Below, piece after piece: positions 35,451 to 45,941 of a DNA stretch of 64,000 nt (position 1 is its first letter; each line of letters opens with the position of its first letter). Source of the DNA: Corynebacterium kroppenstedtii (GTDB lineage: Bacteria > Actinomycetota > Actinomycetes > Mycobacteriales > Mycobacteriaceae); assembly GCF_016894245.1 (NCBI RefSeq), contig NZ_CP069792.1:1736001-1800000 (forward strand), given 5' to 3'. Position numbers and translations under genes: made by a program. The notes under the pieces are model-generated. The model saw only the letters and a list, made by a program, of their open reading frames with translations, searched no databases and was not told where the DNA came from.

Positions 35451-38400
35451 ATGTACCTGAAGTCGCTGACCCTTAAAGGATTCAAGTCCTTTGCTTCGTC
35501 GACGACCTTAAAACTCGAACCCGGCATTTGTGCGGTCGTCGGGCCGAATGGGTCAGGAAAATCTAACGTTGTTGATGCCCTCGCATGGGTCATGGGTGAA
35601 CAAGGCGCCAAGTCTTTGCGTGGCGGAAGCATGGACGACGTCATCTTCGCCGGAACGGGCGCACGCAAACCTCTTGGTCGTGCTGAAGTCACCCTCACGA
35701 TCGACAATTCCGACGGTGCCCTGCCGATCGACTATTCAGAAGTCTCCATCACCCGACGGGTGTTTCGCGATGGGGGTGGCGAGTATGAAATAAACGGTGC
35801 CAGAGCCCGTTTGATGGACATCCAAGAATTGCTCTCTGACTCGGGAATCGGTCGAGAGATGCACGTGATTGTGGGGCAGGGACGACTGTCTACCATCTTG
35901 GAATCCAAACCGGAGGATCGACGAGCTTATATCGAAGAGGCAGCCGGAGTCTTGAAGCATCGTCGCCGAAAAGACAAAGCCCAGCGCAAGCTTGTTTCTA
36001 TGCAGGCTAATGTGGACCGATTGCGCGACCTCACCACAGAACTAGAGCGACAACTCAAACCGCTGGCTAGGCAGGCGGAAGCAGCCCAAAAAGCCGCGAC
36101 GGTGCAGTCGGACCTTCGCGAAGCTCGCCTCAATCTCGCAGCGCACTCGCTGATCACCGCGCGGGATGATGCCGACGAGTTGACGCGGCGCGCCAATGAG
36201 GCGCGAGAGAAAGAAGAAACCCTCGTCGATAAGCTCGAGGAGTTGCGCGAACATGTCGATGAACTGGAACGTCGCGTTGCTGAGCTAGGACCGCGAAGCG
36301 ACGAGGCTCAGCAGCTGTGGTTCCGGTTGTCGTCCTTGTCGGAGCGTGTCATGGCGACCGGCCGTATCGCAGCCGACCGAGCTTCGGCCGGTGATCAAAC
36401 CGAAGACTACCGCGGCCCGGACCCAGAGGATCTAGAAGCGCGCGCACGTGAGGCTGCAGAGCGCGAAGAAGAGACCATTGCCACGATGGAAGAAGCAGCT
36501 GAACGGTTGGAGACGATCCGTGAGCAGGTTGATGAAAAAGAAGAGAAAGCTCAGCAGATTGAGAAAGAGCACTTAGCTGCTTTGCGGGCTATCGCGGATC
36601 GCCGGGAGGGGGTCGCCCGTTTAGATGCCTCGGAAGACTCCGCACGGCAGCGGTTGGAGGCTGCGAATGATGATCTACAGCGTGCAACAAAGGCAGTAGA
36701 TGCGGTTGTTCCGGCATTAGCCCAGGCGAAAAGCGATCTTGATTCAGTCCAAGCTGCCCTTCAGGACCACGATGCCCAGGCAGGGTCGATATTGGATCGG
36801 GTCAGTGAAGCCGAGCGCGATGTTGTGAGCGCGGATGATCGCCTCCGTGAACTCCGCGATACCGATCGAAACTACGAACGGTCCATATCCGCACTTCAAT
36901 CGCGCATTGATACCTTAGAAGCGACTGTTCGTCCCACCAATGGGGTCTCGTGGCTTCGCACGAATTCGTCGGTGGAGTGGGGGTCATTTGTCGATTCAAT
37001 CAGCGTGGAACGTGGATGGGAAGCGGCCTTATCGTCGACGCTGGGGGCGGCCGCTGAGGCAATAACCGCACCAGGGGATGTGTCGGCAACTGTGGGTGAA
37101 GCCCTTGAATCGCTCGTCGCTGCCGATGCTGGTCGTGCGTGGGTTATGGGCCAATCGCAGGAGTCCACTTGGCGGTTAGATGCGGACCTTCCCACCGGAT
37201 GCGAGTGGTTCTTAGACAAAGTGGCGGTGGATAGTGAATTTATCCACGCGGTGACTGGTCTTCTTGTTGACGTCGTTGCAGTCCCTTCGGTTGCCGCTGG
37301 GCTTGCCTTGGTACGCGGTGATGCCAGGCTACGTGCTGTGACGCAGAGCGGAATTGTTATCGGCCCCGGTTGGATGAGCGGGGGCTCGGGTGAAGCCACA
37401 ACCTTTGACATCAAGTCCTCCGTTGACCAGGCACAAGAAGAATTAGCTGACTACACGGCAAAGGCAAGGGAACTCGCTGGCACCATTGCCGGCGCAGAGA
37501 CGACGGTGCAGGAACGACGAGATGCCCTGGGGTCTGCCCGCGCTGCACACACTGAGTTCACCGCCGTGGCGTCGAACCTCAAAGAGCGCGTAAACACTGC
37601 GGAAGCGGCCGTCGACCGTTTGAAGAAGGAGCTTCACGAGGTTCAACAGAACCGTGCCCATGCCGAAGGGCGCATTGATAACATCCACGCCGAACTTGCT
37701 GATCTGGCTGATCGACGCTCCCGCATCGACGCGGAAATTAGTGACGCGGACGATTCCACTGAGGAGTCTTCAGCGATTGCCCGAGACCAGGCCCATGAAG
37801 AACTGACTCAAGTCCGCGCGATGGAAACCGAGGCACGGTTAGCGTTGCGTAGTGCCGAGGAACGAGCTTCAGCGATTAAAGGCCAGGCGGAGAGGTTGCG
37901 ACGCCAAGCCGAGCATGAGCGAGCTCACCGACGTCGGCACGAAGAAGCGCAGCGGGCTCGTCGCCGTGCACGTCAACGAGCAGCACATATCGCTCAGTGG
38001 TGCGAAAGCCTGGCGAAACGAGTGGACACCGCCGTTCATAAGGCGGCTGACGAGCGCGACACACTCCACGCCCGCATGTCGGAAGCGACAGCACAGCGGG
38101 GGCGCGCACGGGATGCGTTAAGTGCCATCACGACGCAGCGCGAACACGCACTAAAAACAACGCATGATGCGGATGTTCAACGTGAAGCAGCGCTGGTTCG
38201 TGTGGAACAGGCTGAAAAGCATATCGTTGAGCAGCTTGGTCTCAATCCCGACGATGTCGTAGCCAGCCAGGATCTCTCAGACTTCGATCCCGCGTCGGAA
38301 AAGAAGCGCTTAGCGTCTGCGGAGCGTGCGTTGAAACAGCTCGGTAAAGTCAATCCTTTGGCTCTCGAGGAATATAAGGCTCTGGAGGAGCGCTATTCAT

Positions 38401-39011
38401 TTCTATCCACGCAGCTCATGGATGTTGAGCAGGCCCGCGAGGATCTCCGCGGTGTGATTAAAGATGTCGATGCCACAATTTTGCAGCTCTTCACCGATGC
38501 CTGGGAGGATGTCCAAGCCGAATTCCCGCGCGTGTTTGAGACATTGTTCCCCGGTGGCGAAGGGCGGTTGTCCTTGACCGATCCCGATGACATGCTGACA
38601 ACTGGTATCGAGGTTCACGCACGTCCGCCTGGAAAGAGAGTCACGAGGCTATCGCTGCTGTCCGGAGGTGAAAAGTCGTTGACAGCACTAGCCTTATTGG
38701 TAGCGATCTTTCGCGCTCGGCCATCCCCGTTCTATGTCATGGATGAGGTAGAAGCGGCTCTGGATGATGTCAATCTTCGACGGTTGATTGCGCTCTTTGA
38801 AGAGCTTCGAGAAGACTCACAGTTGATTGTGATTACACACCAGAAACCGACGATGGACATTGCGAATGTGCTGTATGGCGTGACAATGCGCGGCGACGGG
38901 ATGACACGTGTAATCTCTCAACGAATGAGCCCTCACTCCCAGCCAGTGAGCGCCCCTGCTGTGGCTGGCTCATCTGCCGGATCACCTGCTGGCTCACCGG
39001 ACGCGCCGTGA
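35451..39011 (+). CDS. smc: Chromosome segregation ATPase SMC
   Basis: SMC condenses and organises the chromosome with ScpA and ScpB (not encoded here). The 1186-residue protein has an N-terminal ATPase half with Walker A GPNGSGKSNVVDAL near 31, a long coiled coil (about 170-500), a hinge (about 505-660), a second coiled coil, and the C-terminal half with the signature LSGGEKSLTALALL and DEVEAALDDVN. A Ser/Ala/Pro tail of about 30 residues ends it. Length and order are normal. In mycobacteria ftsY follows directly; here a 1212-residue gene is inserted. Confidence 0.97.
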   Translation: MYLKSLTLKGFKSFASSTTLKLEPGICAVVGPNGSGKSNVVDALAWVMGEQGAKSLRGGSMDDVIFAGTGARKPLGRAEVTLTIDNSDGALPIDYSEVSITRRVFRDGGGEYEINGARARLMDIQELLSDSGIGREMHVIVGQGRLSTILESKPEDRRAYIEEAAGVLKHRRRKDKAQRKLVSMQANVDRLRDLTTELERQLKPLARQAEAAQKAATVQSDLREARLNLAAHSLITARDDADELTRRANEAREKEETLVDKLEELREHVDELERRVAELGPRSDEAQQLWFRLSSLSERVMATGRIAADRASAGDQTEDYRGPDPEDLEARAREAAEREEETIATMEEAAERLETIREQVDEKEEKAQQIEKEHLAALRAIADRREGVARLDASEDSARQRLEAANDDLQRATKAVDAVVPALAQAKSDLDSVQAALQDHDAQAGSILDRVSEAERDVVSADDRLRELRDTDRNYERSISALQSRIDTLEATVRPTNGVSWLRTNSSVEWGSFVDSISVERGWEAALSSTLGAAAEAITAPGDVSATVGEALESLVAADAGRAWVMGQSQESTWRLDADLPTGCEWFLDKVAVDSEFIHAVTGLLVDVVAVPSVAAGLALVRGDARLRAVTQSGIVIGPGWMSGGSGEATTFDIKSSVDQAQEELADYTAKARELAGTIAGAETTVQERRDALGSARAAHTEFTAVASNLKERVNTAEAAVDRLKKELHEVQQNRAHAEGRIDNIHAELADLADRRSRIDAEISDADDSTEESSAIARDQAHEELTQVRAMETEARLALRSAEERASAIKGQAERLRRQAEHERAHRRRHEEAQRARRRARQRAAHIAQWCESLAKRVDTAVHKAADERDTLHARMSEATAQRGRARDALSAITTQREHALKTTHDADVQREAALVRVEQAEKHIVEQLGLNPDDVVASQDLSDFDPASEKKRLASAERALKQLGKVNPLALEEYKALEERYSFLSTQLMDVEQAREDLRGVIKDVDATILQLFTDAWEDVQAEFPRVFETLFPGGEGRLSLTDPDDMLTTGIEVHARPPGKRVTRLSLLSGGEKSLTALALLVAIFRARPSPFYVMDEVEAALDDVNLRRLIALFEELREDSQLIVITHQKPTMDIANVLYGVTMRGDGMTRVISQRMSPHSQPVSAPAVAGSSAGSPAGSPDAP

Positions 39012-39060
39012 GCTCACATGATCGGTGCACGTCGAATAAATATGTAGCCACAATCGCATC

Positions 39061-42000
39061 ATGGAAAGGATTACTCAGTTGTCAGGCGTTGACGCCCCCA
39101 CGAGTTTTATTGCAGATTCCGCTGACCCATTGTTGGGGTGGGCATCGACGACGGAGCTTGAACTGTCTCGGCAGCTGTCAGACCTTGATTTCGCCGTAGA
39201 GGTCAACCTCAGCGGCGATGAGTTGGAGCGGCTGGATCGATTTTGGGGTCGCTTTGTTACTCGACAGATTTCTGCCGGGGCAGAGCTTTCCGCTGTTTTG
39301 GAGGCGTGCCCGGCAATTGTGGCGACGACGTTGGTAGGGCGTGCTGGCCGCATTGCAGATCTAAGCAATTTCGATTCTGAGTATTGGGCTGGCCTGGGTG
39401 TGCCTCGCGATCTGGCCGAGCAGTTTTATGGGTGCTTTGACGGCCATGTGGCTGAAATCTTGTCGCGTGCGGGTCTTGACCCGATGGACATCGCTGCGTC
39501 GGGATCAGATGGCGAGTTGGGCCGCCTTTTATTGCACGCCACGATCCCCGCGGGGTGGGTTCCGAGCCTTATTGCACTTATCGATGAGGATCCTGACAAC
39601 GTCACGGGTGCGTCGCTGACTGAGCATTTCGTTGACACATCGCCGACTCGGCAGCTGGGCCCTCTCTGCACGGTGGCACCTGAGCGCGCTACAAATTTAT
39701 TCGACGACATCATCGAGTTTTATCGGTGGGCTGCCCAGCACCCGTATGAAGTCGATCAGTGGGCTAATTGGGGAGTGGGTAAAGATGGCTCCTATCGAGT
39801 ACCACTACTGATTCTTGAAGATCTTGTCGACGAGTTGCGCGAACGCCCAGCGGGCACAGTCGATCGCTTATCGACGGTGGGGACGGCGTCGTGGGAAACC
39901 TCCCCACGCCTGGTTTATGACGTAGCCAGAGAGCGTGTGGTACTACGCTTGCCGCAGATGCCGTTGGACGAGACCGTCGTTGAGCTGCGGTGGCGTGTCT
40001 CTATTGACGGTGAGGTGGTCGAGTACCGCACCGGCTACGACAATGACACTGAGGGATTCTCTGAGATCCTCGACGTTCCCGTGCGACAAGCCGCGCGGGA
40101 AATCGTCGTTAAAGAAATTGTTCGTCGGGTTTCGTGGACGATTCCTGTGCTATCGGAACCATTCTTGGCGTTCACCATGCGCGGCCACAATGTGACGAGC
40201 AAAGCATCGCTCCACCACACGGACCTCATTGTGGTCTCACCCGATGATGCGGAAATCGTCGACCCTGTCCGTGAAACTCCCTTGCCCGCTGATGATGGAG
40301 TGGAGCTTCGGGGCTGGAATGGCTGGATTGCCCGGACAGTCGATCTTAATGATGCTGCGTCCTTCCAGGTGCGTCGGCCAGGGGAGCCTGCGGGCACAGC
40401 ATTGCGCAGTGTTGATCCTCGACAGAGAGTAATTTTCACCGAGGGGGAATTGTGCTCACATGTTCGGTCGATCTCGGGACTACCGGTTCATTCTGAAAGC
40501 CTGTTGGCGGAATTCCCGGCGACGCTATCCGGTGCCGATGAGGTCTGGTATTTATCGATTTCTTCCTACGCCGGACCTGGTCAGGTGGGTGTCGAGGTCA
40601 CTCCCGCGGAACCCGTCGAGGTGCCCGCGGATGGTGGTGCCGTCTACGTTTTTGATCCCGATTTGTACGAATCACCGTGGACAGGTGAATATATCGTCCG
40701 CCTACGAGGCCCGCGGAATGAGTCGTTCCGCCACCGGTACGCGATTGTTCAAGGCTTGGTTACCTCACTCGAGGACAACCATAGTTTCCGTATCCCCGTT
40801 TCCGGTGGGCTCTCACCGATGTCAGTGGACTTGTCGACGGAAAAACCGGCGTCTATTGAACCGAACCCGGTTGAGATCGGGGCGGATTCGGCACGTGGAT
40901 CCGCAACGGTGAGCACCGATGACGGTGATCTGCTTCCCATCGTAATGACGCCTCCTCGGCTACGCTTCCAGGTTCCTCTCAAAGGAGAAGAAGCCCGCTG
41001 GCGGTCAACGCCGCTGGTGTGCGCGGGTCCGGAGTTGAATGGCGACATGTTCTTGCGTGTTCGCACCGGCAGTGAGCTCCATAAACCTGTGATTACCGCT
41101 AGGAATCATCACGGTTCTCCGGTGCGCACGAAAAAGATGATCACGTGGGATGGAATGACCTGGCGTATTCCTTTGAATGACTTCGCTCCTGCGCTTGCAT
41201 CGCAGTCTGGTGGAAGTATTGAACTGAGCTGGGTTGATGAAGAGACTCGGAAGAGCACGTCGGTTCGTCTTGTGACATTGGCGGCCACACCTCAATGGCA
41301 GATCGAGCTACAAGACGACACCGTAGTGGTGTCGGCGGATAAAGCCCCGGGGGATGAGACGTCGGTCGCGGTGGTTAAGGGTTCGCCGGATGGTCGTCCA
41401 CTGGGATTGTGGATGTGGCCGACGACGGCACCGTGGCGTCGAGCCTTAAGTGTCCGTGTCAGGGAGGGCGAAGCGATCCTGCCCGAGGAGCTTCGTCATG
41501 TCGGGCCTTTGGTCGTTCAAGTTTATTGCGCGGATGTCAGTGAAAACTTGCGCGCACCAGCACGTCCAGGCCCCCAAGCTGTCGTGGTGGATCAACCAGG
41601 CTATGCGACAGGCCACGGGCTCGATTCGCTGAGTGCATTCCTGGCTGGTGAATCGAAAGATATCGAGGGCGGCGCTGAAACCTTCAGCTTGTTGTGGGAC
41701 TTACAGGCGGGCTGGATGTCGGATTCGCGGGCGTTCACCTCATTGCCTCGCGGTGCTGAAGTGGTCCGGGATGCCTTCCTGTCTAAGCCGAGTGTTGCGT
41801 TGGTCGGATTAGCTCAATCGCTTGTCGACGCGTCGAAGCGTCCGAGTGTGTTGATCTCGAGCGGGCTCGTGCGATCCGCGTTTGATCCCACTGCGATCGA
41901 TTCGGAGTCGTTAACCTCTCAGGGGTCAACAGCTCCATGGATCGGGGCGTTGGGAGCATTAGCTGAAGTTGAGCGCTGGGATGCTGCAATGGTGGCTGCG

Positions 42001-42699
42001 GAGGAAGCTGCAGACCAATCATCCGACGGAGATGAAGCGGATGCGGTGGCTAACCTGGCTCCCGATCCCGATGTCACTCCTGCTCAAGGGCGGAATACAG
42101 CACTGGAGAAACTCCGTTCCTTGGTGGGGGACCGTGCTGTTGAAGCATTTACGACAGGGCGGGATCAAAGTTTGGATAACGCGTGCTTGGACCCCACGAC
42201 TGTTCATATTGCCCGCATGCCGGAGGCTCAGCAGAAGGTAATTCTCCAGCAGTTTTTGGATAGTGCTGGGATCATGCCGGGGCCCATTAGCGAGGATAAC
42301 TCCCGATTGTTGGCTGTTTTAGAGACCTTTTCCCACCGGGAAGAGTTAACTCAGCTTCTCGGTGAAGAGGACCTGATGGTCACGGCGGCCAAACTGTTGA
42401 AGAGAATTCGGCACAGTAATCGCCAGTTGTACGCGGCCGCGCGTGTTCGATTCGATCGCCTGGAGGGTGTTGATACCGAATCAGTTGACAACCGGTGGGC
42501 GTTGGCCCCCATCGTGTCTCTCGTTTTCGCCTTGGCAGCGCGTTTAGAAGCCCATGGTGCAGGAAAAATGGGCGCCTTGTCCCCGCAAGCTGTGGCAGGC
42601 TGGGCCCGGGTTGCCGAGATGCTGCCGGATCTCGTCGCTGGGGATATTGTCTCTGCCGATGCCATGGTACTGGGTGTTGTCGGCCACAAAAGGAAGTAA
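39061..42699 (+). CDS. Large protein of unknown function between smc and ftsY
   Basis: I do not recognise this 1212-residue protein. It has no signal peptide, membrane helices or clear enzyme motifs. The N-terminus (1-200) is alpha-helical in character, with ELGRLLLHATIPAGWVPSLI near 155. The middle (about 265-800) is beta-rich and looks like tandem beta-sandwich units (for example VVELRWRVSIDGEVVEY and EYIVRLRGPRNESFRHRY). The C-terminus (about 860-1212) is again helical and negatively charged. I recall large actinobacterial proteins of similar character in accessory islands near helicases and sigma-like regulators, but cannot name a family. Codon use and base composition resemble the neighbours. 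It starts 49 bases after smc, with a weak ribosome binding site, and ends 63 bases before ftsY, so it is probably in their transcript. Confidence 0.7.
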   Translation: MERITQLSGVDAPTSFIADSADPLLGWASTTELELSRQLSDLDFAVEVNLSGDELERLDRFWGRFVTRQISAGAELSAVLEACPAIVATTLVGRAGRIADLSNFDSEYWAGLGVPRDLAEQFYGCFDGHVAEILSRAGLDPMDIAASGSDGELGRLLLHATIPAGWVPSLIALIDEDPDNVTGASLTEHFVDTSPTRQLGPLCTVAPERATNLFDDIIEFYRWAAQHPYEVDQWANWGVGKDGSYRVPLLILEDLVDELRERPAGTVDRLSTVGTASWETSPRLVYDVARERVVLRLPQMPLDETVVELRWRVSIDGEVVEYRTGYDNDTEGFSEILDVPVRQAAREIVVKEIVRRVSWTIPVLSEPFLAFTMRGHNVTSKASLHHTDLIVVSPDDAEIVDPVRETPLPADDGVELRGWNGWIARTVDLNDAASFQVRRPGEPAGTALRSVDPRQRVIFTEGELCSHVRSISGLPVHSESLLAEFPATLSGADEVWYLSISSYAGPGQVGVEVTPAEPVEVPADGGAVYVFDPDLYESPWTGEYIVRLRGPRNESFRHRYAIVQGLVTSLEDNHSFRIPVSGGLSPMSVDLSTEKPASIEPNPVEIGADSARGSATVSTDDGDLLPIVMTPPRLRFQVPLKGEEARWRSTPLVCAGPELNGDMFLRVRTGSELHKPVITARNHHGSPVRTKKMITWDGMTWRIPLNDFAPALASQSGGSIELSWVDEETRKSTSVRLVTLAATPQWQIELQDDTVVVSADKAPGDETSVAVVKGSPDGRPLGLWMWPTTAPWRRALSVRVREGEAILPEELRHVGPLVVQVYCADVSENLRAPARPGPQAVVVDQPGYATGHGLDSLSAFLAGESKDIEGGAETFSLLWDLQAGWMSDSRAFTSLPRGAEVVRDAFLSKPSVALVGLAQSLVDASKRPSVLISSGLVRSAFDPTAIDSESLTSQGSTAPWIGALGALAEVERWDAAMVAAEEAADQSSDGDEADAVANLAPDPDVTPAQGRNTALEKLRSLVGDRAVEAFTTGRDQSLDNACLDPTTVHIARMPEAQQKVILQQFLDSAGIMPGPISEDNSRLLAVLETFSHREELTQLLGEEDLMVTAAKLLKRIRHSNRQLYAAARVRFDRLEGVDTESVDNRWALAPIVSLVFALAARLEAHGAGKMGALSPQAVAGWARVAEMLPDLVAGDIVSADAMVLGVVGHKRK

Positions 42700-42762
42700 A
42701 TAGGCAGTAAATAGTACGACATCCTGTGCCTACTTCTTCATAGTGCGTCGGTTCCTGACATA

Positions 42763-44694
42763 ATGGCCACTATGTCTCCTGTTGTGTTGTGGACCGTTGT
42801 TGGCGTTGTCGTTGTCCTGGTGCTCCTTGCGCTCCTCATTATTTTGGGGCTGCATAGGCGTAAAAAGAACACAGTGTCATTCGAAAATAAGGCCAGTGAC
42901 ACTGAGGAGAAAAAGCATCCAGATTCGGGCAATTACCAGGCAAAAGGCGGATTTAATTTCGCAGCCGGCCCTGCGACGGGGCACAAACCGTCACAGGCCG
43001 ACGTCGTCGCCGGCGAATTTGGTCAAACGAAGCAGACTAAAAAAGAACCGGCACCGGCTCCTGCCGGGAGCACCTCCTCGCAGAGTAAGCAGGCGGTTGT
43101 CTCGGACACTATGTCCGAAGAAGAACTGTCTGCACCTCAATCGAGTGAGCCGTCCGATGACATCCGTGCCGACGAGGCGCCAAAGAGCCCCGATGATCAC
43201 GTCGCCGGGGTGACTGAATCTCCGGAAACCGTTGATCGCGAGCAGGATGAGCCGGTCGTTCCCCCCGCTGACGAAGCAGCTAACGTCGAGGTCAGCAAGG
43301 CTAATGAGGCTGACACGGCCGCAGCCGTTAAGAAATCCGAAAAAGGAACAGAAGAAACAAAGACTTCGGCGGACAGCGGTAACCCTGGCGAAGAGGACAA
43401 GGCAGAGCCGCCAGCGCAGCCGGGAGAGACGGAATCGTCCTTGACGCCCGCGGAGGAGGAGCCGTCCGCGGAATCAGTCGTTGCGGCATCGTCAGCACAA
43501 GCCGAAAAGGCTGAGGCTGAAGACTCTGCGGAGAAACAGGAACCGGCGCCGGAGAGCAGTGAACTTTTGGAGAGCGACCTCACTGAGAAAGAGAAAACCG
43601 AAGCCGAAGAGGCAGCTGCTGCAGCGCAGTCGGTTGCCGTCGGTGCGGAAGCAGCTGCCGACCTTGCGCGCAAGAGTAGCGCGGCTGAGGAGAGTACATC
43701 GGCCAGCGACCACACTGATGAAGACGCCTCGGCTGTAACTGAGGTTGAGCCGGACGAGCCGGCAGAAACCCCCGAGCCAGTCGATGGGCGTATCCATCGT
43801 TTGCGCGGGCGCCTGTCTCGTTCCCAGAACGCTATCGGTAAGGGCGTTTTAGGAATCCTTGGTGGTGGCGATCTGGACGAGGATGCGTGGGAAGACGTTG
43901 AAGACACTCTCGTCATGGCGGACTTGGGTACTTCTGCCACGATGAAAGTGGTTGATTCCCTGCGGGAGAAAATCGCTTCTCAGGGAGTTTCCTCCGAGCA
44001 AGAAGCCCGAGCTCTGCTCCGCCAGGCTCTAATTGAGTCGTGCCACCCGGAGATGGACCGCTCTATCCGAGCGATGCCGTATGACGGCAAACCGGCTGTG
44101 ATTCTTGTTGTCGGAGTAAACGGAACTGGTAAGACGACTACGGCTGGAAAGCTGGCACGAGTGTTGACTGCCATGGGCCACAGCGTGCTTTTGGGTGCTG
44201 CGGATACCTTCCGTGCCGCGGCGGCCGATCAGCTTGAAGCATGGGGGAGTCGTGTCAATGCCCGTACTGTGCGTGGGCCCGAAGGTGCCGATCCAGCATC
44301 GGTGGCATTCGACGCGGTGGCTGCTGGGGTTGCTGATCACGCGGATGTTGTTGTTTTGGATACTGCGGGCCGGCTCCACACGAAAAATAACCTGATGGAT
44401 CAGTTGGGCAAAGTGAAGCGTGTTGTGGAAAAGAAGGCTGTCGTGGATGAAGTCCTTCTGGTTCTCGACGCGACTGTTGGTCAGAATGGTCTGGTCCAAG
44501 CCCGTATCTTTGCGGAAACAGTGGACATTACTGGTGTGGTCCTGACTAAGTTGGATGGTACGGCCAAGGGCGGAATTGTCTTCCAGGTGCAGGAAGAGCT
44601 CGGTGTTCCAGTGAAGATGGTTGGCCTGGGGGAGGGCGTTGATGATTTAGCCCCGTTTGAGGTTGAGGGGTTTGTTGACGCACTGCTCGGGTAA
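42763..44694 (+). CDS. ftsY: Signal recognition particle receptor FtsY
   Basis: FtsY is the membrane receptor for the ribosome-SRP complex. It has an N-terminal membrane helix (about 5-28), a long acidic, Ala/Glu/Ser/Pro-rich A domain (about 60-335), and the NG GTPase domain from residue 341 (G1 GVNGTGKTTTAGK near 451; DTAGRLHTK; LTKLDGTAKGG). With 643 residues it is much longer than the Escherichia coli protein because of the acidic region. The membrane anchor is a typical actinobacterial feature. Confidence 0.96.
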   Translation: MATMSPVVLWTVVGVVVVLVLLALLIILGLHRRKKNTVSFENKASDTEEKKHPDSGNYQAKGGFNFAAGPATGHKPSQADVVAGEFGQTKQTKKEPAPAPAGSTSSQSKQAVVSDTMSEEELSAPQSSEPSDDIRADEAPKSPDDHVAGVTESPETVDREQDEPVVPPADEAANVEVSKANEADTAAAVKKSEKGTEETKTSADSGNPGEEDKAEPPAQPGETESSLTPAEEEPSAESVVAASSAQAEKAEAEDSAEKQEPAPESSELLESDLTEKEKTEAEEAAAAAQSVAVGAEAAADLARKSSAAEESTSASDHTDEDASAVTEVEPDEPAETPEPVDGRIHRLRGRLSRSQNAIGKGVLGILGGGDLDEDAWEDVEDTLVMADLGTSATMKVVDSLREKIASQGVSSEQEARALLRQALIESCHPEMDRSIRAMPYDGKPAVILVVGVNGTGKTTTAGKLARVLTAMGHSVLLGAADTFRAAAADQLEAWGSRVNARTVRGPEGADPASVAFDAVAAGVADHADVVVLDTAGRLHTKNNLMDQLGKVKRVVEKKAVVDEVLLVLDATVGQNGLVQARIFAETVDITGVVLTKLDGTAKGGIVFQVQEELGVPVKMVGLGEGVDDLAPFEVEGFVDALLG

Positions 44695-44720
44695 AAGTAT
44701 GGCCGTGGCCGGTGACGGTT

Positions 44721-44739
44721 ACGCGCCAACGAGGCGCGT
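44721..44739 (+). terminator. Hairpin after ftsY
   Basis: ACGCGCC and GGCGCGT form a perfect seven-base-pair stem with a five-base loop 26 bases after ftsY. No run of T follows, so this may be a weak or factor-dependent terminator or an mRNA-stabilising hairpin. Confidence 0.45.
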
Positions 44740-44975
44740 CGTCATCCGGATAGAGCAGCGTAAAAAGCTCACACTGTACCCTATGCTTTTCAGATGAAAT
44801 AATATATCGTGTTCGAACGAAAGACTTTGTAGGCCGTTGTGTGTAGTGGGCCGTGCGGATTAGTGCGGCACCGGAACCAGGGCTCCTTTCTGTGTGCTAG
44901 CCCAATTTCACTGCTCTGTCGTGAACTGTGGTGACACACCGAAACTCCCCCGCCCATAAAAAGAAGAGAAGTGAA

Positions 44976-45877
44976 ATGTCCTTAGCTAAAAAGCTCTCTG
45001 CCCTCGTTGGTGTTATTGCGGTTGGTGCTGGTGCAGCCGTAGCGGCTCACCCAGCCGAAGCTGAGGGAGATTCAAATATTGTGCTGTTGGGTGATTCTTA
45101 TATGGCCACCCCAAACCAGCTGGCTCTCCTCAATGATCACATCCAAGCAGCAATCCCCGTCGCTCCGAGGTTTGCTCCTGTAACGGGTTCAGCTGCTTCC
45201 GGGTGCCCCATTGACCAGCATGATGTCGGGTCTGCCTTGCAGACTATTTCGGGCCGAAAAGTTGAGAACTACGCATGTTCAGGCGCTACTTTGGCCGCTG
45301 CACCGACTCAAAGTAATTTGAATCCCAATCGTCTTGATACCTTGGTGACCAAGGCAATCGACAGTGGAGCATTGAATCCGAATACGCAAGCTGTTCCGAT
45401 TCTGATCGGTATCAATGACTTCTATAAGACGGGTTACGCGTGGAGCTTCACTCCCGAGGATCCTGCCCACGAGGCCGAAGCCGGTGCGGAATTGGACAAA
45501 GCAGCTCATCGTATCCGCGAAGCCGCTCCGAACGCCAAGCTTATTTTCTTGTCCTATCCTCAGATCACCGCGCCTGAAGCGCCGAATATGATGTGCTGGA
45601 TTCAGGCCGGCGACCTTCGCCCGTTCAACACTCCTGGCTTCGGCTTCCAAAACGCTTTTAATATTATTAAGCGTCAGCAATCTTCGGCTGCAGAGCGTAA
45701 CGGTGGCACCTATGTTGACATGACCGAATCGACTTCGGGCATAGTACGTGTGCTCCCGGTCGGGATAACTGGGTGTCAGGTTTGATTGAGACCAATGGGA
45801 ACAACGCTGCAATGTCCATGCATATGACGGATCAAGGCGTAGACAATATGGCGCACCAGATTACGGCCAGGTTATAG
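44976..45877 (+). pseudogene. Secreted SGNH/GDSL esterase, frameshifted
   Basis: A secreted esterase or lipase of the SGNH family. A signal peptide (1-29, cut after AHPAEA) precedes GDSYM, with the catalytic serine at 41, and IGINDF, the glycine-asparagine motif, near 147. The intact frame stops at 45785, ending in VLPVGITGCQV. The proper end is in another frame: HSTCAPGRDNWVSG followed by MHMTDQGVDNMAHQ, with the expected Asp/His pair, ending at TAG 45875-45877. One base has been lost near 45737-45740 (GGGC before ATAG; GGCCAT would restore GH). Without it the catalytic histidine is missing. ATG at 44976 has GAGAAG upstream. It may be a real inactivation or a sequencing error. Confidence 0.85.
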
Positions 45878-45941
45878 ACCGTGAGGCAGCACTTGTCCGA
45901 ATAGCGCAGCTGTAGATCTACTACACTGTGGCGATATAGAT

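Noticed and set aside
43197..43940. Long minus-strand frame opposite ftsY
   Set aside because: Serine- and alanine-rich translation of the reverse of a Glu/Ala-rich region; a shadow of the acidic FtsY domain.
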